Part shown: in pieces, positions 1 through 10,628 of the stretch
How the letters are laid out: each line of letters begins with the position of its first letter
How positions within the stretch are numbered: the first letter of the stretch is position 1
DNA from: Caballeronia sp. SEWSISQ10-4 2
Lineage (GTDB): Bacteria; Pseudomonadota; Gammaproteobacteria; Burkholderiales; Burkholderiaceae
DNA length: 64,000 bases
Direction of reading: 5' to 3'
NCBI RefSeq assembly: GCF_030464885.1
Contig: NZ_JALPRJ010000010.1
Span: forward strand, 102,939-166,938
Program-made: the position numbers and the translations under genes
Notes under the pieces: model-generated
What the model saw: only the letters and a program-made list of their open reading frames with translations
What the model was told of the DNA's origin: nothing
Databases searched by the model: none

Positions 1-1
1 G

Positions 2-385
2 CTCGGACTTCCCACGCTTCCCGAGGTCCAGCAGATTCGCGAGCGTGTGCAAGGCTGGCTGCACGCGCAGGCCTTGCAGGTTTTCGGCGAGCGGTTGCCG
101 GTGTACGCGGCCAAACTCGGGGTGGAGTTCCGCGCGTATGCGTTGTCGTCTGCGGCTACGCGCTGGGGGAGTTGTTCCAGCGACGGCAAGATCCGCCTCA
201 ACTGGCGGCTGATTCATTTCCCCGTTCCGATCATTGATTACGTGGTTGCTCACGAACTTGCGCATCTTTGTGAGATGAATCACAGCCCGCGTTTCTGGCA
301 CACCGTAGAATCGATTTTCCCGGACTTTCGCGAAGCGCGGCATACACTCAAACATCATCCGCCCGAATTGCTGCCGTTGCTTTAA
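2..385 (+). CDS. YgjP-like zinc metallopeptidase (C-terminal part)
   Basis: The reading frame is open from the left edge, so only about the last 127 residues are present and the true start lies outside the window. A zinc-binding HELAH motif at about nt 251-265 and the preceding RWGSCSS block are the hallmarks of the YgjP/DUF45 SprT-like metallopeptidase family. The downstream H-S-P-R-FW segment is also typical. These proteins are cytoplasmic and their substrates are poorly defined. The gene lies about 150 bp upstream of gloA on the same strand. Family assignment is firm; the cellular role is unknown. Confidence 0.85.
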   Translation, partial: LGLPTLPEVQQIRERVQGWLHAQALQVFGERLPVYAAKLGVEFRAYALSSAATRWGSCSSDGKIRLNWRLIHFPVPIIDYVVAHELAHLCEMNHSPRFWHTVESIFPDFREARHTLKHHPPELLPLL

Positions 386-533
386 GGGTTCTTAAGCGGA
401 GAGCAGCGCTCTGCGAGCGGTTGCCGCGGGCGGTACAATTTTGCATGTGGCCGTTTTCATCGTGCACGTTTTTCACTGAGACGCGGTAGAGCGGACCGCC
501 CGGTCAATCGATATTCCCCACAGGAACCCCATC

Positions 534-920
534 ATGCGACTTCTTCACACCATGCTGCGAGTCGGCGACTTGCAGCGATCCATCGATTTCTACACGCGCA
601 TTCTCGGCATGAAAGTGCTGCGTCAAAGCGAAAACACCGAGTATAAGTACACGCTCGCGTTTGTTGGTTACGGCGATGAAAGCGAAAACAGCGTACTCGA
701 ATTGACGTACAACTGGGGCGTCGACAAGTACGACCTGGGCTCGGCCTATGGGCACATCGCGCTGGAAGTGGACAACGCTGCGGCAGCTTGCGATCGTATC
801 CGTGAGGCAGGTGGCAAGGTCTCGCGCGAAGCCGGTCCGGTGAAAGGCGGAACGACGGTGATCGCCTTCGTTGAAGATCCGGATGGGTATAAGGTCGAGT
901 TGATCGAGAAGCATTCTTGA
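534..920 (+). CDS. gloA: Lactoylglutathione lyase (glyoxalase I)
   Basis: The 128-residue protein converts the methylglyoxal-glutathione hemithioacetal to S-lactoylglutathione in the cytoplasm. The four metal ligands of the bacterial Ni-type enzyme are visible at the expected places: H5, E56, H74 and E122. The length matches the single-domain family, and the start [10 protein letters not shown] is canonical. A strong UUCG-loop terminator follows, so the gene is probably transcribed alone or with the upstream metallopeptidase. Confidence 0.96.
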   Translation: MRLLHTMLRVGDLQRSIDFYTRILGMKVLRQSENTEYKYTLAFVGYGDESENSVLELTYNWGVDKYDLGSAYGHIALEVDNAAAACDRIREAGGKVSREAGPVKGGTTVIAFVEDPDGYKVELIEKHS

Positions 921-938
921 GACATGCCTAGCGCTGTT

Positions 939-968
939 TGAGGCTCCTTCGGGAGCCTCATTCTTTTT
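939..968 (+). terminator. Rho-independent terminator of gloA
   Basis: A 9-bp perfect stem (TGAGGCTCC / GGAGCCTCA) closes a TTCG tetraloop and is followed by a T-rich tail. It starts 19 bases after the gloA stop codon. Confidence 0.9.
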
Positions 969-1277
969 CTGTTGGCATTGACGCATTATGTTCGCATCAG
1001 GTATCAATTCAATTAATCAGATATCCTCAATTCATAAGATTGATGACACTCATTGGCACGATCGGGCCATGACGAATGGTAACCAGTGCCTCGCAGCTTC
1101 CTGCAATGCACCATGCCCGCAAACTGCGAATGGAGCAATCGAAGGCTAATACGCACCGGGAGCCGAACATGAGCAACGCTGGCTCAATGCAAGGCAAGCA
1201 CGAATGACAGCCTCACGCCATCGATGGCAAAATGCGGCAGAGACTCGCTCACGCTATCGGTTAAACCACAATAACTC
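969..1277. other. Intergenic stretch, no gene seen
   Basis: About 309 bases between the gloA terminator and the EamA transporter. The first part is relatively AT-rich. I see no ORF with coding character, tRNA or clear repeat; it presumably carries the transporter promoter. Confidence 0.6.
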
Positions 1278-2213
1278 ATGAGCACCACCGCCCTGCCCGT
1301 GCGCCGCGCTCCCGACGCTACCGCCATCCTGCTGATGATCGCGTTATGCGCCGTGTGGGGTTTCCAGCAGGTCGCAATAAAGGGCGCGAACGCTTCCTTC
1401 CCGCCACTGCTTCAAGCCGGCATCCGCTCAACCATCGCGACAGTCCTCGTCTGGCTATGGACACGCTCGCGCGGCGTCGCGCTATTTCGCAGTGACGATA
1501 CCCTCGCGTCCGGCCTGCTCGCCGGCGTCCTGTTCGGCGGCGAGTTCGTGTGCATTTTCCTTGGACTGGCCCTGACCAGCGCCACGCGCATGGTCGTCTT
1601 TCTCTACACCGCGCCGTGTTTCATGGCGCTCGGCCTGCACTGGTTCGTCGCGGGAGAAAAACTGAAGCGGGTGCAATGGGTGGGGATAGCGCTGGCGTTC
1701 GGTGGCATCGCACTCGCTTTCGCCGATGGCTTCCTGCACCCGGCCCCGGGCAGCGCATCAACATGGCGAGGCACCGCCGGCGATACCCTCGGCGTGCTCG
1801 GCGGCGTGTTCTGGGCGGCGACAACGGTCGTCATCCGCGCATCGCCGCTCGCTCGTGCAAGCGCGAGCAAGACGCTCCTCTATCAGCTTGCTGTATCAGC
1901 AATCATTTTGCTCGCGCTTGCCTTTGCGATGGGCCAGACGCATGTGAACGCAATCACGGTAACTGCCGTCGCAAGCCTCGCGTATCAGGCGATCGTGGTC
2001 GCATTCCTGAGCTATCTCACGTGGTTCTGGCTGCTCACGCGCTACATGGCGTCGCGGCTATCGGTTTTCTCGTTTCTCACACCTATCTTTGGAGTCGCGT
2101 TCGGCGTCGTGCTGCTGGGCGAAACGCTCACCACGCGTTTCATGATTGCGTCGGCGCTGGTTGTCACGGGTATCGCGCTGGTCAATGCGCCCGCCGGACG
2201 TCGGCGCACCTGA
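1278..2213 (+). CDS. DMT superfamily transporter (EamA family)
   Basis: The 311-residue protein has about ten hydrophobic segments arranged as two EamA repeats, the usual drug/metabolite transporter architecture. The first repeat begins near residue 17 (LLMIALCAVWGFQQVAIKG) and the second near residue 168, where the segment GVFWAATTVVIRASP resembles the first. It ends with the typical LLGETLTTRF...VVTGIALVN sequence. It sits in the inner membrane and probably exports a small metabolite or amino acid. The substrate cannot be read from sequence. It converges on the chimeric gene downstream, 9 bp away. Confidence 0.9.
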   Translation: MSTTALPVRRAPDATAILLMIALCAVWGFQQVAIKGANASFPPLLQAGIRSTIATVLVWLWTRSRGVALFRSDDTLASGLLAGVLFGGEFVCIFLGLALTSATRMVVFLYTAPCFMALGLHWFVAGEKLKRVQWVGIALAFGGIALAFADGFLHPAPGSASTWRGTAGDTLGVLGGVFWAATTVVIRASPLARASASKTLLYQLAVSAIILLALAFAMGQTHVNAITVTAVASLAYQAIVVAFLSYLTWFWLLTRYMASRLSVFSFLTPIFGVAFGVVLLGETLTTRFMIASALVVTGIALVNAPAGRRRT

Positions 2214-2222
2214 AAAGGCCGG

Positions 2223-3233
2223 CTACCGGGCACGCCCGGCCGCTTGCGCGGCGCGGCTGGCGTCGTTCATGATCTGCCCCGCAAGCGCAAGCGCCACGTC
2301 AGCCGCTGCGGATTGCGTGCGATCCGCAAGACAAACAAGCGCGAACCGGAGTCCCAGTTTGCGCGGGTGAACAATCGACACCCGCACAAGGCGCTGGCCA
2401 TCGGAATCTCGTTGCAATGATAAAGCCGTGCAGAACATCACGGCATCCGATCGCGCGACCACATCCTTCAGCACGGCGACATCGTTACGTTCCAACTGCA
2501 CGGGAACGGCCTCGTGCGCGCGAAACTTCAGCAGCCGGCGCAACGCGTCTTCCATAAACACGGACAGCGGCACGGACTCCAGCGGGAATTCGCGCAATGC
2601 CGCCAGCGGCACCGGCGCACGCGCGAGCAATGGATGACCGGGGCGCACGAACCAGCCACCGTCGTGACTGAGCAGGCGGCGTGTGGTGACGTCGGGCGCA
2701 ACCGGCGTTTCACGGCGATCCACCACCACGAAATCCGCGCCCTCCGAGCGCAAGCTTTGCATCAGCACACTGGCTTCAGCTATTTGCACGGATACCTTGA
2801 TGGCAGGAAACTGCCGCGCGCATTCGATCGGGAAATCCGGAAACAGGATGACAGCCGCGTAAGGTCCCAGGCCGATCCTCACCTCGCCCAACGCGTCCGA
2901 TCGGATCAACTCGACGTCGCGAAAAAGACAGCGCGCTTCGAACAGCACGCGCCGGGCACGCCCGACCAGCATCCGGCCAGCGGCGGTTGTCGCTACGCCG
3001 CGCGCCGCGCGGTCGAAGAGCTTGATATCGAATTCGTCCACCAGGAAGCAGCCGTTGCCCTGTGTGTCGGCATTGGACAGATAGCGCACGCTCACGTCGG
3101 CAGTGCCGTAGTGCGTGACGCTGGATTGCGCGCGGCTCGTTTCGCAGGCCAACGCGGCGGGCAGCAGCGCGCAACTCACCTTCCACCATTTTCCCGGCTT
3201 AATCTTGTTTCTCAGTCGTCCCGACCTGCTCAT
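2223..3233 (-). pseudogene. Porin N-terminus fused to a LysR regulator lacking its HTH
   Basis: The 336-residue ORF is intact but chimeric. Residues 1 to about 61 match the start of a Gram-negative porin: a basic, weakly hydrophobic leader, the SRAQSSVTHYGTADVSVRYL segment (porin AQSSVTLYG signature after the cleavage site), then SNADTQGNG. From about residue 64 (VDEFDIKLFDRAARGV) it continues as a LysR-type regulator, entering near the end of the winged HTH and running through the effector domain to the C-terminus. The DNA-binding helices and the porin barrel are both missing. A GAGGAG sequence lies 4-5 bases before the ATG. The simplest reading is a deletion fusing two adjacent genes. Whether a protein is made is unknown. 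Confidence 0.75.
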
Positions 3234-3642
3234 ACGTCTCCTCGTGATGTCGTAATGCGACGATCAGGCTTCGCCTGTATCGCCACGAATCAAAGAAGCC
3301 GTTGTCCGTCTCCAATACGCCCGCGTCTTGCCGTTGAATCGGCTGCCCTTATAAGGGTCTGCTGCGCGTTTGAACCGTCAATTTGAGACTATCGAGGGGA
3401 TTAACTCCAGTGCATTCCTTGCATCGTGAGGATGCGGAAGCTGCATGGGAGTACAAAGAACAGAGAAGCGGAGCAGAGGTCGCGCGGTTCGCGTCAGCGA
3501 ACCCGGAATATAGAGATAGAAAAGATGAGGGGTGCGGCAGCAGGTGCGATAGGAGCCTGATAGAACCACCCTGGCGCGACAGGCGCACGCCTAGCTTGCC
3601 CGACGGCGCGCCATCGAAACCCGCCTGCGGCCTTGAAAACGA
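3234..3642. other. Intergenic region between the chimeric gene and rsmA
   Basis: About 409 bases with no convincing gene; the short ORFs here lack family features. It holds the upstream region of the chimeric ORF, including its GAGGAG ribosome-binding site at about 3238-3243 in reverse, and the 3' side of rsmA. I see no clear terminator hairpin. Confidence 0.5.
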
Positions 3643-4455
3643 CTACTGCGCCGCCTTCACCACCTGCGCCAGTTTCACGAACTCGGCCACGGGCACTTCC
3701 TCGGCACGCCGCGAAAGGTCGAATCCCAACGCATCGAAATCCACGCGATCGCGATACACGCCCAGCGTATTGCGCATCATCTTGCGCCGTTGCGAAAACG
3801 CAGCAAGCACGACCTCGCCGAGCACCTTGTCATCCACGTCCGGTAGCTCGTGCGGCGCATACGGAATCATCCGCACGATGGCCGAGTTCACCTTCGGCGG
3901 CGGATTAAACGATTCGGGCGGGACGTCGATCAGTTTGTCGATTGAATATCGATACTGCAGCATCACCGTCAGCCGGCCAAAGTCCTTATTGCCCGGCTCG
4001 GCGATCATGCGGTCCACCACTTCGTCCTGAAGCATGAAATGCTGATCGATGACCTTCGGCGCGAACGCGGTCAGGTGAAACAGCAGCGGACTGGAAATGT
4101 TGTACGGCAGGTTCCCGACAATCCGCAGCGACGGTTTTTCACCTTCCAGCGCGAGCGAACCAAAGTCGAAGGCGAGCGCATCACCGGCATGCAGCGCCAG
4201 CAGATTGCCGAAGCGCTTCTCAAGCCGCCCGATCAGATCGCGGTCCAGCTCGACTGCATGCAGCGGCGACTCGGGCGTGGAGAGCCGTTCAATCAGCGGC
4301 GCGGTGAGCGCGGCGAGACCCGGCCCGATTTCGACCATGCGTTCGCCGCGTTTCGGCGCGATGGTGTCGACGATCGAATCGATCACGCCTTGATCGACGA
4401 GGAAGTTCTGCCCGAAGCGCTTGCGCGCGAAGTGGCCCTGGTGCTTGATGGACAT
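3643..4455 (-). CDS. rsmA: 16S rRNA dimethyladenosine transferase
   Basis: RsmA (KsgA) dimethylates A1518 and A1519 in helix 45 of 16S rRNA, using S-adenosylmethionine, as a late 30S quality-control step. The 270-residue protein shows [14 protein letters not shown] at the start, the SAM-binding [14 protein letters not shown] near residue 41, and the catalytic NLPYNIS motif near residue 115. The length is normal. It is the last gene of the lptD-surA-pdxA-rsmA run, 48 bp after pdxA. Confidence 0.97.
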   Translation of the reverse strand: MSIKHQGHFARKRFGQNFLVDQGVIDSIVDTIAPKRGERMVEIGPGLAALTAPLIERLSTPESPLHAVELDRDLIGRLEKRFGNLLALHAGDALAFDFGSLALEGEKPSLRIVGNLPYNISSPLLFHLTAFAPKVIDQHFMLQDEVVDRMIAEPGNKDFGRLTVMLQYRYSIDKLIDVPPESFNPPPKVNSAIVRMIPYAPHELPDVDDKVLGEVVLAAFSQRRKMMRNTLGVYRDRVDFDALGFDLSRRAEEVPVAEFVKLAQVVKAAQ

Positions 4456-4503
4456 CGGAGGGACCGATTAAAACCGCAATGAAAAGGAATGAGGCAAAAG
4501 GAA

Positions 4504-5496
4504 TCAGGCCGCGCGACGATGGCGCGCCATGGCGACGGCTGTGTCGATAGCAACAATCAGGCTGCCCGGATCGGCGCGGCCAGTGCCGGCCAGATCGAGC
4601 GCGGTGCCGTGATCGACCGACGTGCGGATGATCGGAGACCCAAGCGTGATGTTGATGCCTTCGCCGAACGTAGCAAATTTCAGGACCGGCAAACCCTGGT
4701 CGTGGAACATTGCCAACACGCAATCGGCGTCTTTGAGATAACGCGGCTGGAACAGCGTATCCGCCGGATACGGACCGGGAGCGTCGATGCCCAACGCGCG
4801 GGCTCGCAGAAGCGCGGGCGTGATGACATCGATTTCCTCGCGGCCCAGGTAACCGTTTTCGCCCGCGTGCGGGTTGAGTCCGGTCACGAGAATGCGTGGT
4901 TTCGGCAGACCAAACAGCGCCTTCAGATCGCGATCGATAATGCTCAGCGTCTCGACAATGCTCTCCACCGTCAACGCCGCCGACACGTCCTTCAGCGGCA
5001 GGTGGGTGGTAGCAAGCGCAACGCGCAGCGGCCGGTCGCCCATGCCCGCGAGCATCATGACGACACGCGGCGTATGCGTGCGTTCAGCGAGATACTCGGT
5101 ATGGCCGGTGAAGGGAACGCCGGCGTCGTTGATGGTGCTTTTCTGCAGTGGCGCGGTAACGATGGCGTCGAAACGTCCGCTCACCGCGCCATCTATGGCT
5201 GTATCGAGCAGACCGAGAACATAGCGCCCGTTAGCGGCATTCAGCTTGCCCGCGGTGGCTGGAACACTCAGCGCATGATGTTCGATCTCGATCGCCGCGC
5301 CCGTGGAAAGCCACGACGACGACCCTGCCCGTTCAGCCATCAATTCACGGTCGCCAAGCACTAAAAACCGCACCGACGGCCACCGCTCTGCCGCATCAGC
5401 CAGCGCCGCCACCGTCAATTCAGGCCCCACACCCGCCGGTTCCCCGGTGGTGATGGCAATGGACACTGAGGACAGTGGACGGCTCGCTGCGTTCAT
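4504..5496 (-). CDS. pdxA: 4-hydroxythreonine-4-phosphate dehydrogenase
   Basis: PdxA oxidises 4-phosphohydroxy-L-threonine in the DXP-dependent pyridoxal phosphate pathway. The 330-residue sequence carries the metal-binding histidines in [19 protein letters not shown] and [11 protein letters not shown], plus the N-terminal [12 protein letters not shown] motif. It starts 12 bp after the surA stop codon, implying cotranscription. This arrangement, PLP synthesis inside an envelope operon, is conserved in many proteobacteria. Confidence 0.97.
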   Translation of the reverse strand: MNAASRPLSSVSIAITTGEPAGVGPELTVAALADAAERWPSVRFLVLGDRELMAERAGSSSWLSTGAAIEIEHHALSVPATAGKLNAANGRYVLGLLDTAIDGAVSGRFDAIVTAPLQKSTINDAGVPFTGHTEYLAERTHTPRVVMMLAGMGDRPLRVALATTHLPLKDVSAALTVESIVETLSIIDRDLKALFGLPKPRILVTGLNPHAGENGYLGREEIDVITPALLRARALGIDAPGPYPADTLFQPRYLKDADCVLAMFHDQGLPVLKFATFGEGINITLGSPIIRTSVDHGTALDLAGTGRADPGSLIVAIDTAVAMARHRRAA

Positions 5497-5508
5497 CTCG
5501 CCAAGCCC

Positions 5509-6888
5509 TTACTGGTTAAGAGCCTGCTGAGCGGCAACGCCCTTGTACTGCACGTAGGCAGTGTCGCGGAGCTCACGCAGCCAGTCGGAATACGCTTGTT
5601 CCGCCTTGCGCTGGCCGATCGCCTGACGCGCCGTGTCCAGTTGCTGCTGCACCGAACCTTCCGCTTCGCGGCGTGCCAGCACCTCGATCAAGTGATAACC
5701 GTACTCGCTGCGCACCGGATCACTGACTTCGCCGTCTTTCAGGTTGTTCATGGCGCGCTCGAATTCCGGCACGGTTTCGCCCGGGCTGATCCAGCCGAGA
5801 TCGCCGCCCTGCGACGCCGAACCGTCTTGCGAATAGGTCCGCGCGAAGTTGGCGAAGTCGCCGCCCTTCGCAACGTCAGCCTTGATTTCCAGCAGTTTCT
5901 GACGCGCGACCGGCTCGGACGTGCCCTCGGCGACGCGTATCAGGATGTGCCGGACGTGGGTTTGCACGAGCTTGGGGGCATTGGCGGCCTGGCCTTGTCC
6001 TGTGCGGCGTTCCACCAGCTTGATGATTTCAAACCCGCCATCGGTGCGAATCAGTTGCGGATTCACCGAGTTCGGACGCAGCGACGAAACCGCCGTCACG
6101 ATAGAAGCCGGCAGCGAAGCCTGCGTACGGAAACCGAGATCGCCGCCCTTGGATGCGTCGGTGTCCTGCGAATTGCTCTTCGCCAGCTTGGTGAAATCCG
6201 ACCCGCTCTGCGCGTCTTTCAGCACAGCGTCGGCCTTCGCCTGAATCGCGGCAATGTCCGCCTGCGACGCGTTGTCCGGCACCTTGAACATGATGTGCTG
6301 GAGATGCAGGTCGTTGGACTGGTTGGCGTTCGGTCCGCGCTGGCTTGCCACGTAGTTCGCCACTTCCGCGTCCGACACCGTGATCTTGCTGTCCACCTCT
6401 TTCTCACGCAGTTTCGACAGCGTCAGCTCGGTGCGGGCATCGCGTTGAAAGGTCGCCCATGGAACGCCTTGCGCCTCGATCCGCGCGCGGTACACGTCGA
6501 GCGTCATCTGGTTTTGCTGCGCGAGACGCTCGAGCGTGCGTTGCACGGTGGCGTCATCAATGGTGATGTTGTCTTCCTTCGCCTTCTGCAACTGGATGCG
6601 CTCGATCACCATCTGGTCGAGCACCTGGCGCTGCACCTGATCCGCTGCGGGCACCGGCGCGTTCTGCTGTTGCAGGCGGCGCACGATAAGACCCGTGCGG
6701 TCAGCGAGTTCACGTGCCGTGATGACGTCGTTGTTCACCACCGCGACGACCGAGTCCGCAATCTGCCCGCCGCCCGCCGTGGACGTGGACGACAGCGCCT
6801 GAGCGTGCGCCACCGGGCCGGCCAGTAAAGCTGCGGCGAAAACACCTGCCGCGAACATTGCGCACTTCAACTTGTTCATGTTTGACAC
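5509..6888 (-). CDS. surA: Periplasmic chaperone/peptidyl-prolyl isomerase SurA
   Basis: SurA escorts unfolded outer membrane proteins, including LptD, across the periplasm to the BAM complex. The 459-residue sequence has a signal peptide ending near VAHAQA, an N-terminal chaperone domain, and two parvulin domains: one from about [11 protein letters not shown] and a second from [12 protein letters not shown], each with the GGDLG signature. A GTG start at 6888 is preferred because GGAG lies 5 bases upstream; an ATG three codons downstream (6879) is the alternative. It follows lptD by 72 bp and precedes pdxA. Confidence 0.96.
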   Translation of the reverse strand: MSNMNKLKCAMFAAGVFAAALLAGPVAHAQALSSTSTAGGGQIADSVVAVVNNDVITARELADRTGLIVRRLQQQNAPVPAADQVQRQVLDQMVIERIQLQKAKEDNITIDDATVQRTLERLAQQNQMTLDVYRARIEAQGVPWATFQRDARTELTLSKLREKEVDSKITVSDAEVANYVASQRGPNANQSNDLHLQHIMFKVPDNASQADIAAIQAKADAVLKDAQSGSDFTKLAKSNSQDTDASKGGDLGFRTQASLPASIVTAVSSLRPNSVNPQLIRTDGGFEIIKLVERRTGQGQAANAPKLVQTHVRHILIRVAEGTSEPVARQKLLEIKADVAKGGDFANFARTYSQDGSASQGGDLGWISPGETVPEFERAMNNLKDGEVSDPVRSEYGYHLIEVLARREAEGSVQQQLDTARQAIGQRKAEQAYSDWLRELRDTAYVQYKGVAAQQALNQ

Positions 6889-6960
6889 AGATACTCCATC
6901 GATTGCGGCCGGTGACCGGCCCTATTGCCTTGCTCTGCTGCGTGCACACACTCCGCACGC

Positions 6961-9339
6961 TCATTCGTAATTGGTGTAACGCGCGAGCGGAGCGGGCGGC
7001 GGCGGCGGCGGCGTATAACCGTTGACGCCGGCGCGGAACGCTGCGGTCAGTCCATTATCGACGTTCGACAAGCCCTTGAACGTCAATTGAGCGAGAACGC
7101 GCGTGCCGGCAGTGTTACTGCCGGTGCTAGTAACACCGTTTGCGTAACGCTGCAAACCGACGCCGAGCGTCCAGCAGTCGGCATCGTACTGGAAGCCCAG
7201 CAGCCCGTCGACGAGACGATGGCCTGCCAGATCGTAGTTCACCCGGCCGACGCTATAAATGTGTCGCGTCAGCGGCCATTGCGCCGAAATCAAAATCTGG
7301 TTGATCGGCGAGGTGGACAGCGTGGTTTCGTTCGCCCGCGTGTACCGGTAGCCGATATTGATGACCTTGCGCGCTTCCGGGCTGAATCCGAAACCGACGC
7401 TCGAGCGCACCAGCTGGTTGTTATCGGCATTATATTGGAACGCCGTTTCCTGTGAAAAACCAGCGCCCAGCTTGAAGGACGCGCCCAGGATCAGGTCCGA
7501 GTGTTTCGCCTGGTCAAGTGACTGCGTGCTCGAGATGGTGACGCGCTGCGGCTGGAAATAATACTGCTGCGCAATCACAAAACGCGCGCGCTCGTCGCCC
7601 GTTGCCGGGTTGATGAAACGCGAAGTCAGGCCGACCGTCAGGCGGTTGGCGTCGGCGATACGGTCATTACCCGCGTACGTGTTCGGCGTATAGATTTCGG
7701 CGAGGCTGAAGTCGGACTGGCCGGTGTCGAAGATAGGCGCGAATTGCTGGTTCCGATACGGCGTGTACACGTAATACAGGCGCGGTTCCAGCGTCTGGAT
7801 GTAATCCTGCCCGAAGATGCGCACCGAACGGTCGAACACGAGACCGGTGTCGAAGCTGACCGTTGGAATGGATTCCGTCAGGCTCTTCGGCTGGCCAGCG
7901 GGCGTGCCATTGGCCGCGCTGCCAATGTGATTCAGGTCGTACGACGCGAAGTGATACTGGACCTTCGGCGTAACGAAATAACCCGGCCCGGTGACGCTGT
8001 AGCTCAGGTAAGGATTAAAAACAGCGCGCTGGCCTTCCGTGGAGTCCGCAATGGTGGTCGTGAAGCGCGTGTAGTCCGCTTCGGCGCCGTAGTCGAAACC
8101 GCCGACGTTGTACTTGTTGTACAGCACGTTCAACTGCGGCTCGCGCGCATACGGCGCGGTCGCGGGGGGCAATACCTGCCAGCGCTGTTCGTGCGCGAGA
8201 ATCGACCACGGCCCGTTGTTGTACGTGAGCCCCACTTCCTGCTGATACAACACTTGCGTGCCGTTCAGGATCTGGCTCGTGGCGTTGCCCAGGTCCTCCG
8301 GATACTGATTGTCCGAGACCTTGTTGTAGTTGATGTACCCGCCGAAACCGCCGCCAAAGTTCTGCTGGTGCTGGATGTAGATCGCATAGCGGTTCGTATG
8401 CGTCTGCATGTCCTGCGGCAGGAATTCGCCGGTGATCGTGCCCGAATAAGTAGGCGACAAATACCGGAACGTGGATTGCAGCTGAATGCCGCGCCGCGTC
8501 ATCAGGCGCGGCGTGACCAGCAAATCGCGATTCGGCGCGATATTGAAGTAATACGGCAGCGACGCTTCAAAACCGGTGGTTGAATTCAGCGACACCGTGG
8601 GCGGCAACATGCCGCTGCGCCGTTCGCCGGTCAGCGGGAACGACAGCCAGGGGCTCGCGAACACCGGGAAACCCTGGAAAAACAGCACACCGTTGTGCGC
8701 GACGCCTTCGTTCGCGGCGGTATCGAAGTCGAACGACGTGCCCTTGATGTACCAGGCCGGGTCCGTCTCGCACGAGCAGGCCGTGTACGTGCCGTGGTCC
8801 ACGCGGGTCTGTTCGTTGTCGATCAGGTCCGCGCGCTCGGCACTGCCCGAGCCGTTCGAGAGGTTAAAGCGGTACTTCGGGTTCGTCATGTAACCCTCGT
8901 TCGCCTCCACCTTCAAGTGCGCTTCCGGGCCGATAAACGAATTACCGTTGCTGAAGATCCTGACATGACCGTAAGCATCGGCCATGTCGGTGTCCTGGTC
9001 GTAATGCAGCGCATCCGACTTGACCACCGATACGTTGCGGCGCAATTCCGCCGAACCCTTCGCGGCCATGTCCTGGTCCGCCGTGCCCGTGGTGTGGTCG
9101 CCGAGCACGAACGTGGCCGGCTGGTCGCCCTGCCGCAGCGGCCGTTCTTCGAGCTGCGGCGCGAGCCGCAGGCTCCAAGCGTCGCCGAGAGGTTGCGAGT
9201 CGGCTGCCGCGCCCGCTAGCTGCGCGTGCGCGAGCGCCGGCATGAGGCCCGGCACTGCTATCAACGCCGCGAACAGCCGCCGCCTGCGTGGCCGCGCTTC
9301 GCGCAATGTAACTGGTTTGGAAAACTGTCGTGGCGGCAT
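6961..9339 (-). CDS. lptD: LPS-assembly outer membrane protein LptD
   Basis: LptD is the outer membrane barrel that, with LptE, inserts LPS into the outer leaflet. From ATG 9339 the protein has 792 residues: a basic signal peptide ending about PALAHAQ, an N-terminal OstA beta-jellyroll ([17 protein letters not shown]), then a long beta-rich barrel. Cysteines occur as the close pair ACSC in the N-terminal part and in DADCW near the C-terminus, compatible with the interdomain disulfides of the family. An upstream in-frame start at 9537 would add 66 residues before the signal peptide and is unlikely. The C-terminus is proline-rich (PPPPPPAP). Its partner LptE lies at 25.6 kb. Confidence 0.96.
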   Translation of the reverse strand: MPPRQFSKPVTLREARPRRRRLFAALIAVPGLMPALAHAQLAGAAADSQPLGDAWSLRLAPQLEERPLRQGDQPATFVLGDHTTGTADQDMAAKGSAELRRNVSVVKSDALHYDQDTDMADAYGHVRIFSNGNSFIGPEAHLKVEANEGYMTNPKYRFNLSNGSGSAERADLIDNEQTRVDHGTYTACSCETDPAWYIKGTSFDFDTAANEGVAHNGVLFFQGFPVFASPWLSFPLTGERRSGMLPPTVSLNSTTGFEASLPYYFNIAPNRDLLVTPRLMTRRGIQLQSTFRYLSPTYSGTITGEFLPQDMQTHTNRYAIYIQHQQNFGGGFGGYINYNKVSDNQYPEDLGNATSQILNGTQVLYQQEVGLTYNNGPWSILAHEQRWQVLPPATAPYAREPQLNVLYNKYNVGGFDYGAEADYTRFTTTIADSTEGQRAVFNPYLSYSVTGPGYFVTPKVQYHFASYDLNHIGSAANGTPAGQPKSLTESIPTVSFDTGLVFDRSVRIFGQDYIQTLEPRLYYVYTPYRNQQFAPIFDTGQSDFSLAEIYTPNTYAGNDRIADANRLTVGLTSRFINPATGDERARFVIAQQYYFQPQRVTISSTQSLDQAKHSDLILGASFKLGAGFSQETAFQYNADNNQLVRSSVGFGFSPEARKVINIGYRYTRANETTLSTSPINQILISAQWPLTRHIYSVGRVNYDLAGHRLVDGLLGFQYDADCWTLGVGLQRYANGVTSTGSNTAGTRVLAQLTFKGLSNVDNGLTAAFRAGVNGYTPPPPPPAPLARYTNYE

Positions 9340-9597
9340 GTTTGAGTGCTGTTCAATCGCGTCACGCTCGGCGCTCGACGAGAGCGCCCGGGCACAGCCA
9401 CCGGAACTCGCGCCACCCGAGTTGTCGGTTCGCTGCGAACGAAATGAATCAATCGATGGATGATACGGGCGGCTGTCGTGCCCTTTGGAAGCCAACGATG
9501 CCGTTGTGGCCTGCCAAAGGCTTCGCGCCGGGCGCAAACGGAATGCTTAAAAAAGTCGTGGGGTATTATATGGCAAGACGTTTCACCCCTCGAGTTT

Positions 9598-10623
9598 ATG
9601 ACGCCCAATCCCCCGGATTTTCGCCTTACCCAGCTTCATGACTGGCTGCAATCCAAGGCCGAGCGGTATCGGCTGGACCTTTCCACGCTCAGCGCCGCTT
9701 CCGCCGATGCCAGTTTCCGGCGTTATTTCCGGCTGGCCGCCGACAGCGATCTTGGCAAGACGCTGATTGCCGTCGACGCCCCGCCGCCCGAGAAGTGCCG
9801 CGAATTTGTGCAGGTGGCCGGGTTGCTGCGCGATGCCGGTGTGCATGTGCCGCAGATCCTGGAAACGGATTTCGATGCCGGCTTCATGCTGGTGACGGAT
9901 CTCGGCACGACCACGTATCTTTCCGTCCTCGATGAAAAGAACGCCCGGCCGCTGATGCGCTCGGCTATTGATACGTTGATCAAGTTCCAGGTCACGTCGC
10001 GCGAAGGCGTGCTGCCTTTGTTCGATGAAGCGTTCCTGCGCCGTGAAATGGAACTGATGCCCGAGTGGTTCGTGGCGCGGCATGTGGGTCATACGCTGGA
10101 CGTTGCCGAGCGCAAGGTGCTGGATGACACGTTTTCGGTGCTGGTTCAAAGCGCGTTGGCTCAGCCCCAAGTCTTCATGTTGCGCGATTTCATGCCGCGC
10201 AACCTGATGGTCAGCGAGCCGAATCCCGGCGTGCTCGACTTTCAGGACGCAGTGTATGGGCCGCTGAGCTATGACATCGCTTCGCTGCTGCGGGATGCGT
10301 TCATTAGCTGGGAAGAAGCGTTCGAACTGGACTGCTTCGTCTACTACTGGGAAGGCGCCCGGCAGGCCGGATTGCCCGTGGATGCCGACTTCGGCGAGTT
10401 TTACCGCCAGATCGAATGGATGGGGTTGCAACGTCACATCAAGGTGCTCGGGCTGTTTGCGCGGATTTATCACCGCGATGGGAAGCCGCAGTATTTGGCG
10501 GACCTGCCGCGATTTATTGGCTATGCGCGCAAGGTATCGGAGCGATATCGGCCGTTGCGGCCTTTTGCGCGCCTGCTCGATACGCTGGAAGGACGCGCGG
10601 TGGACGTGGGTTATACGTTTTGA
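9598..10623 (+). CDS. amgK: N-acetylmuramate/N-acetylglucosamine kinase (AmgK)
   Basis: AmgK is an aminoglycoside-phosphotransferase-fold kinase that phosphorylates the anomeric carbon of MurNAc and GlcNAc during peptidoglycan recycling. The 341-residue protein starts at ATG 9598. It shows the catalytic-loop region LRDFMPRNLMV and the metal-binding LDFQDAVYGPLSYD that follows. Identification rests on the fold motifs plus the neighbouring murU, the usual arrangement opposite lptD in Pseudomonas and Burkholderia. A more general APH-family phosphotransferase is the alternative. It diverges from lptD across 258 bp. Confidence 0.88.
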   Translation: MTPNPPDFRLTQLHDWLQSKAERYRLDLSTLSAASADASFRRYFRLAADSDLGKTLIAVDAPPPEKCREFVQVAGLLRDAGVHVPQILETDFDAGFMLVTDLGTTTYLSVLDEKNARPLMRSAIDTLIKFQVTSREGVLPLFDEAFLRREMELMPEWFVARHVGHTLDVAERKVLDDTFSVLVQSALAQPQVFMLRDFMPRNLMVSEPNPGVLDFQDAVYGPLSYDIASLLRDAFISWEEAFELDCFVYYWEGARQAGLPVDADFGEFYRQIEWMGLQRHIKVLGLFARIYHRDGKPQYLADLPRFIGYARKVSERYRPLRPFARLLDTLEGRAVDVGYTF

Positions 10624-10628
10624 GCGCC

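Noticed and set aside
5596..6828. 410-residue plus-strand ORF
   Set aside because: Antisense of surA.
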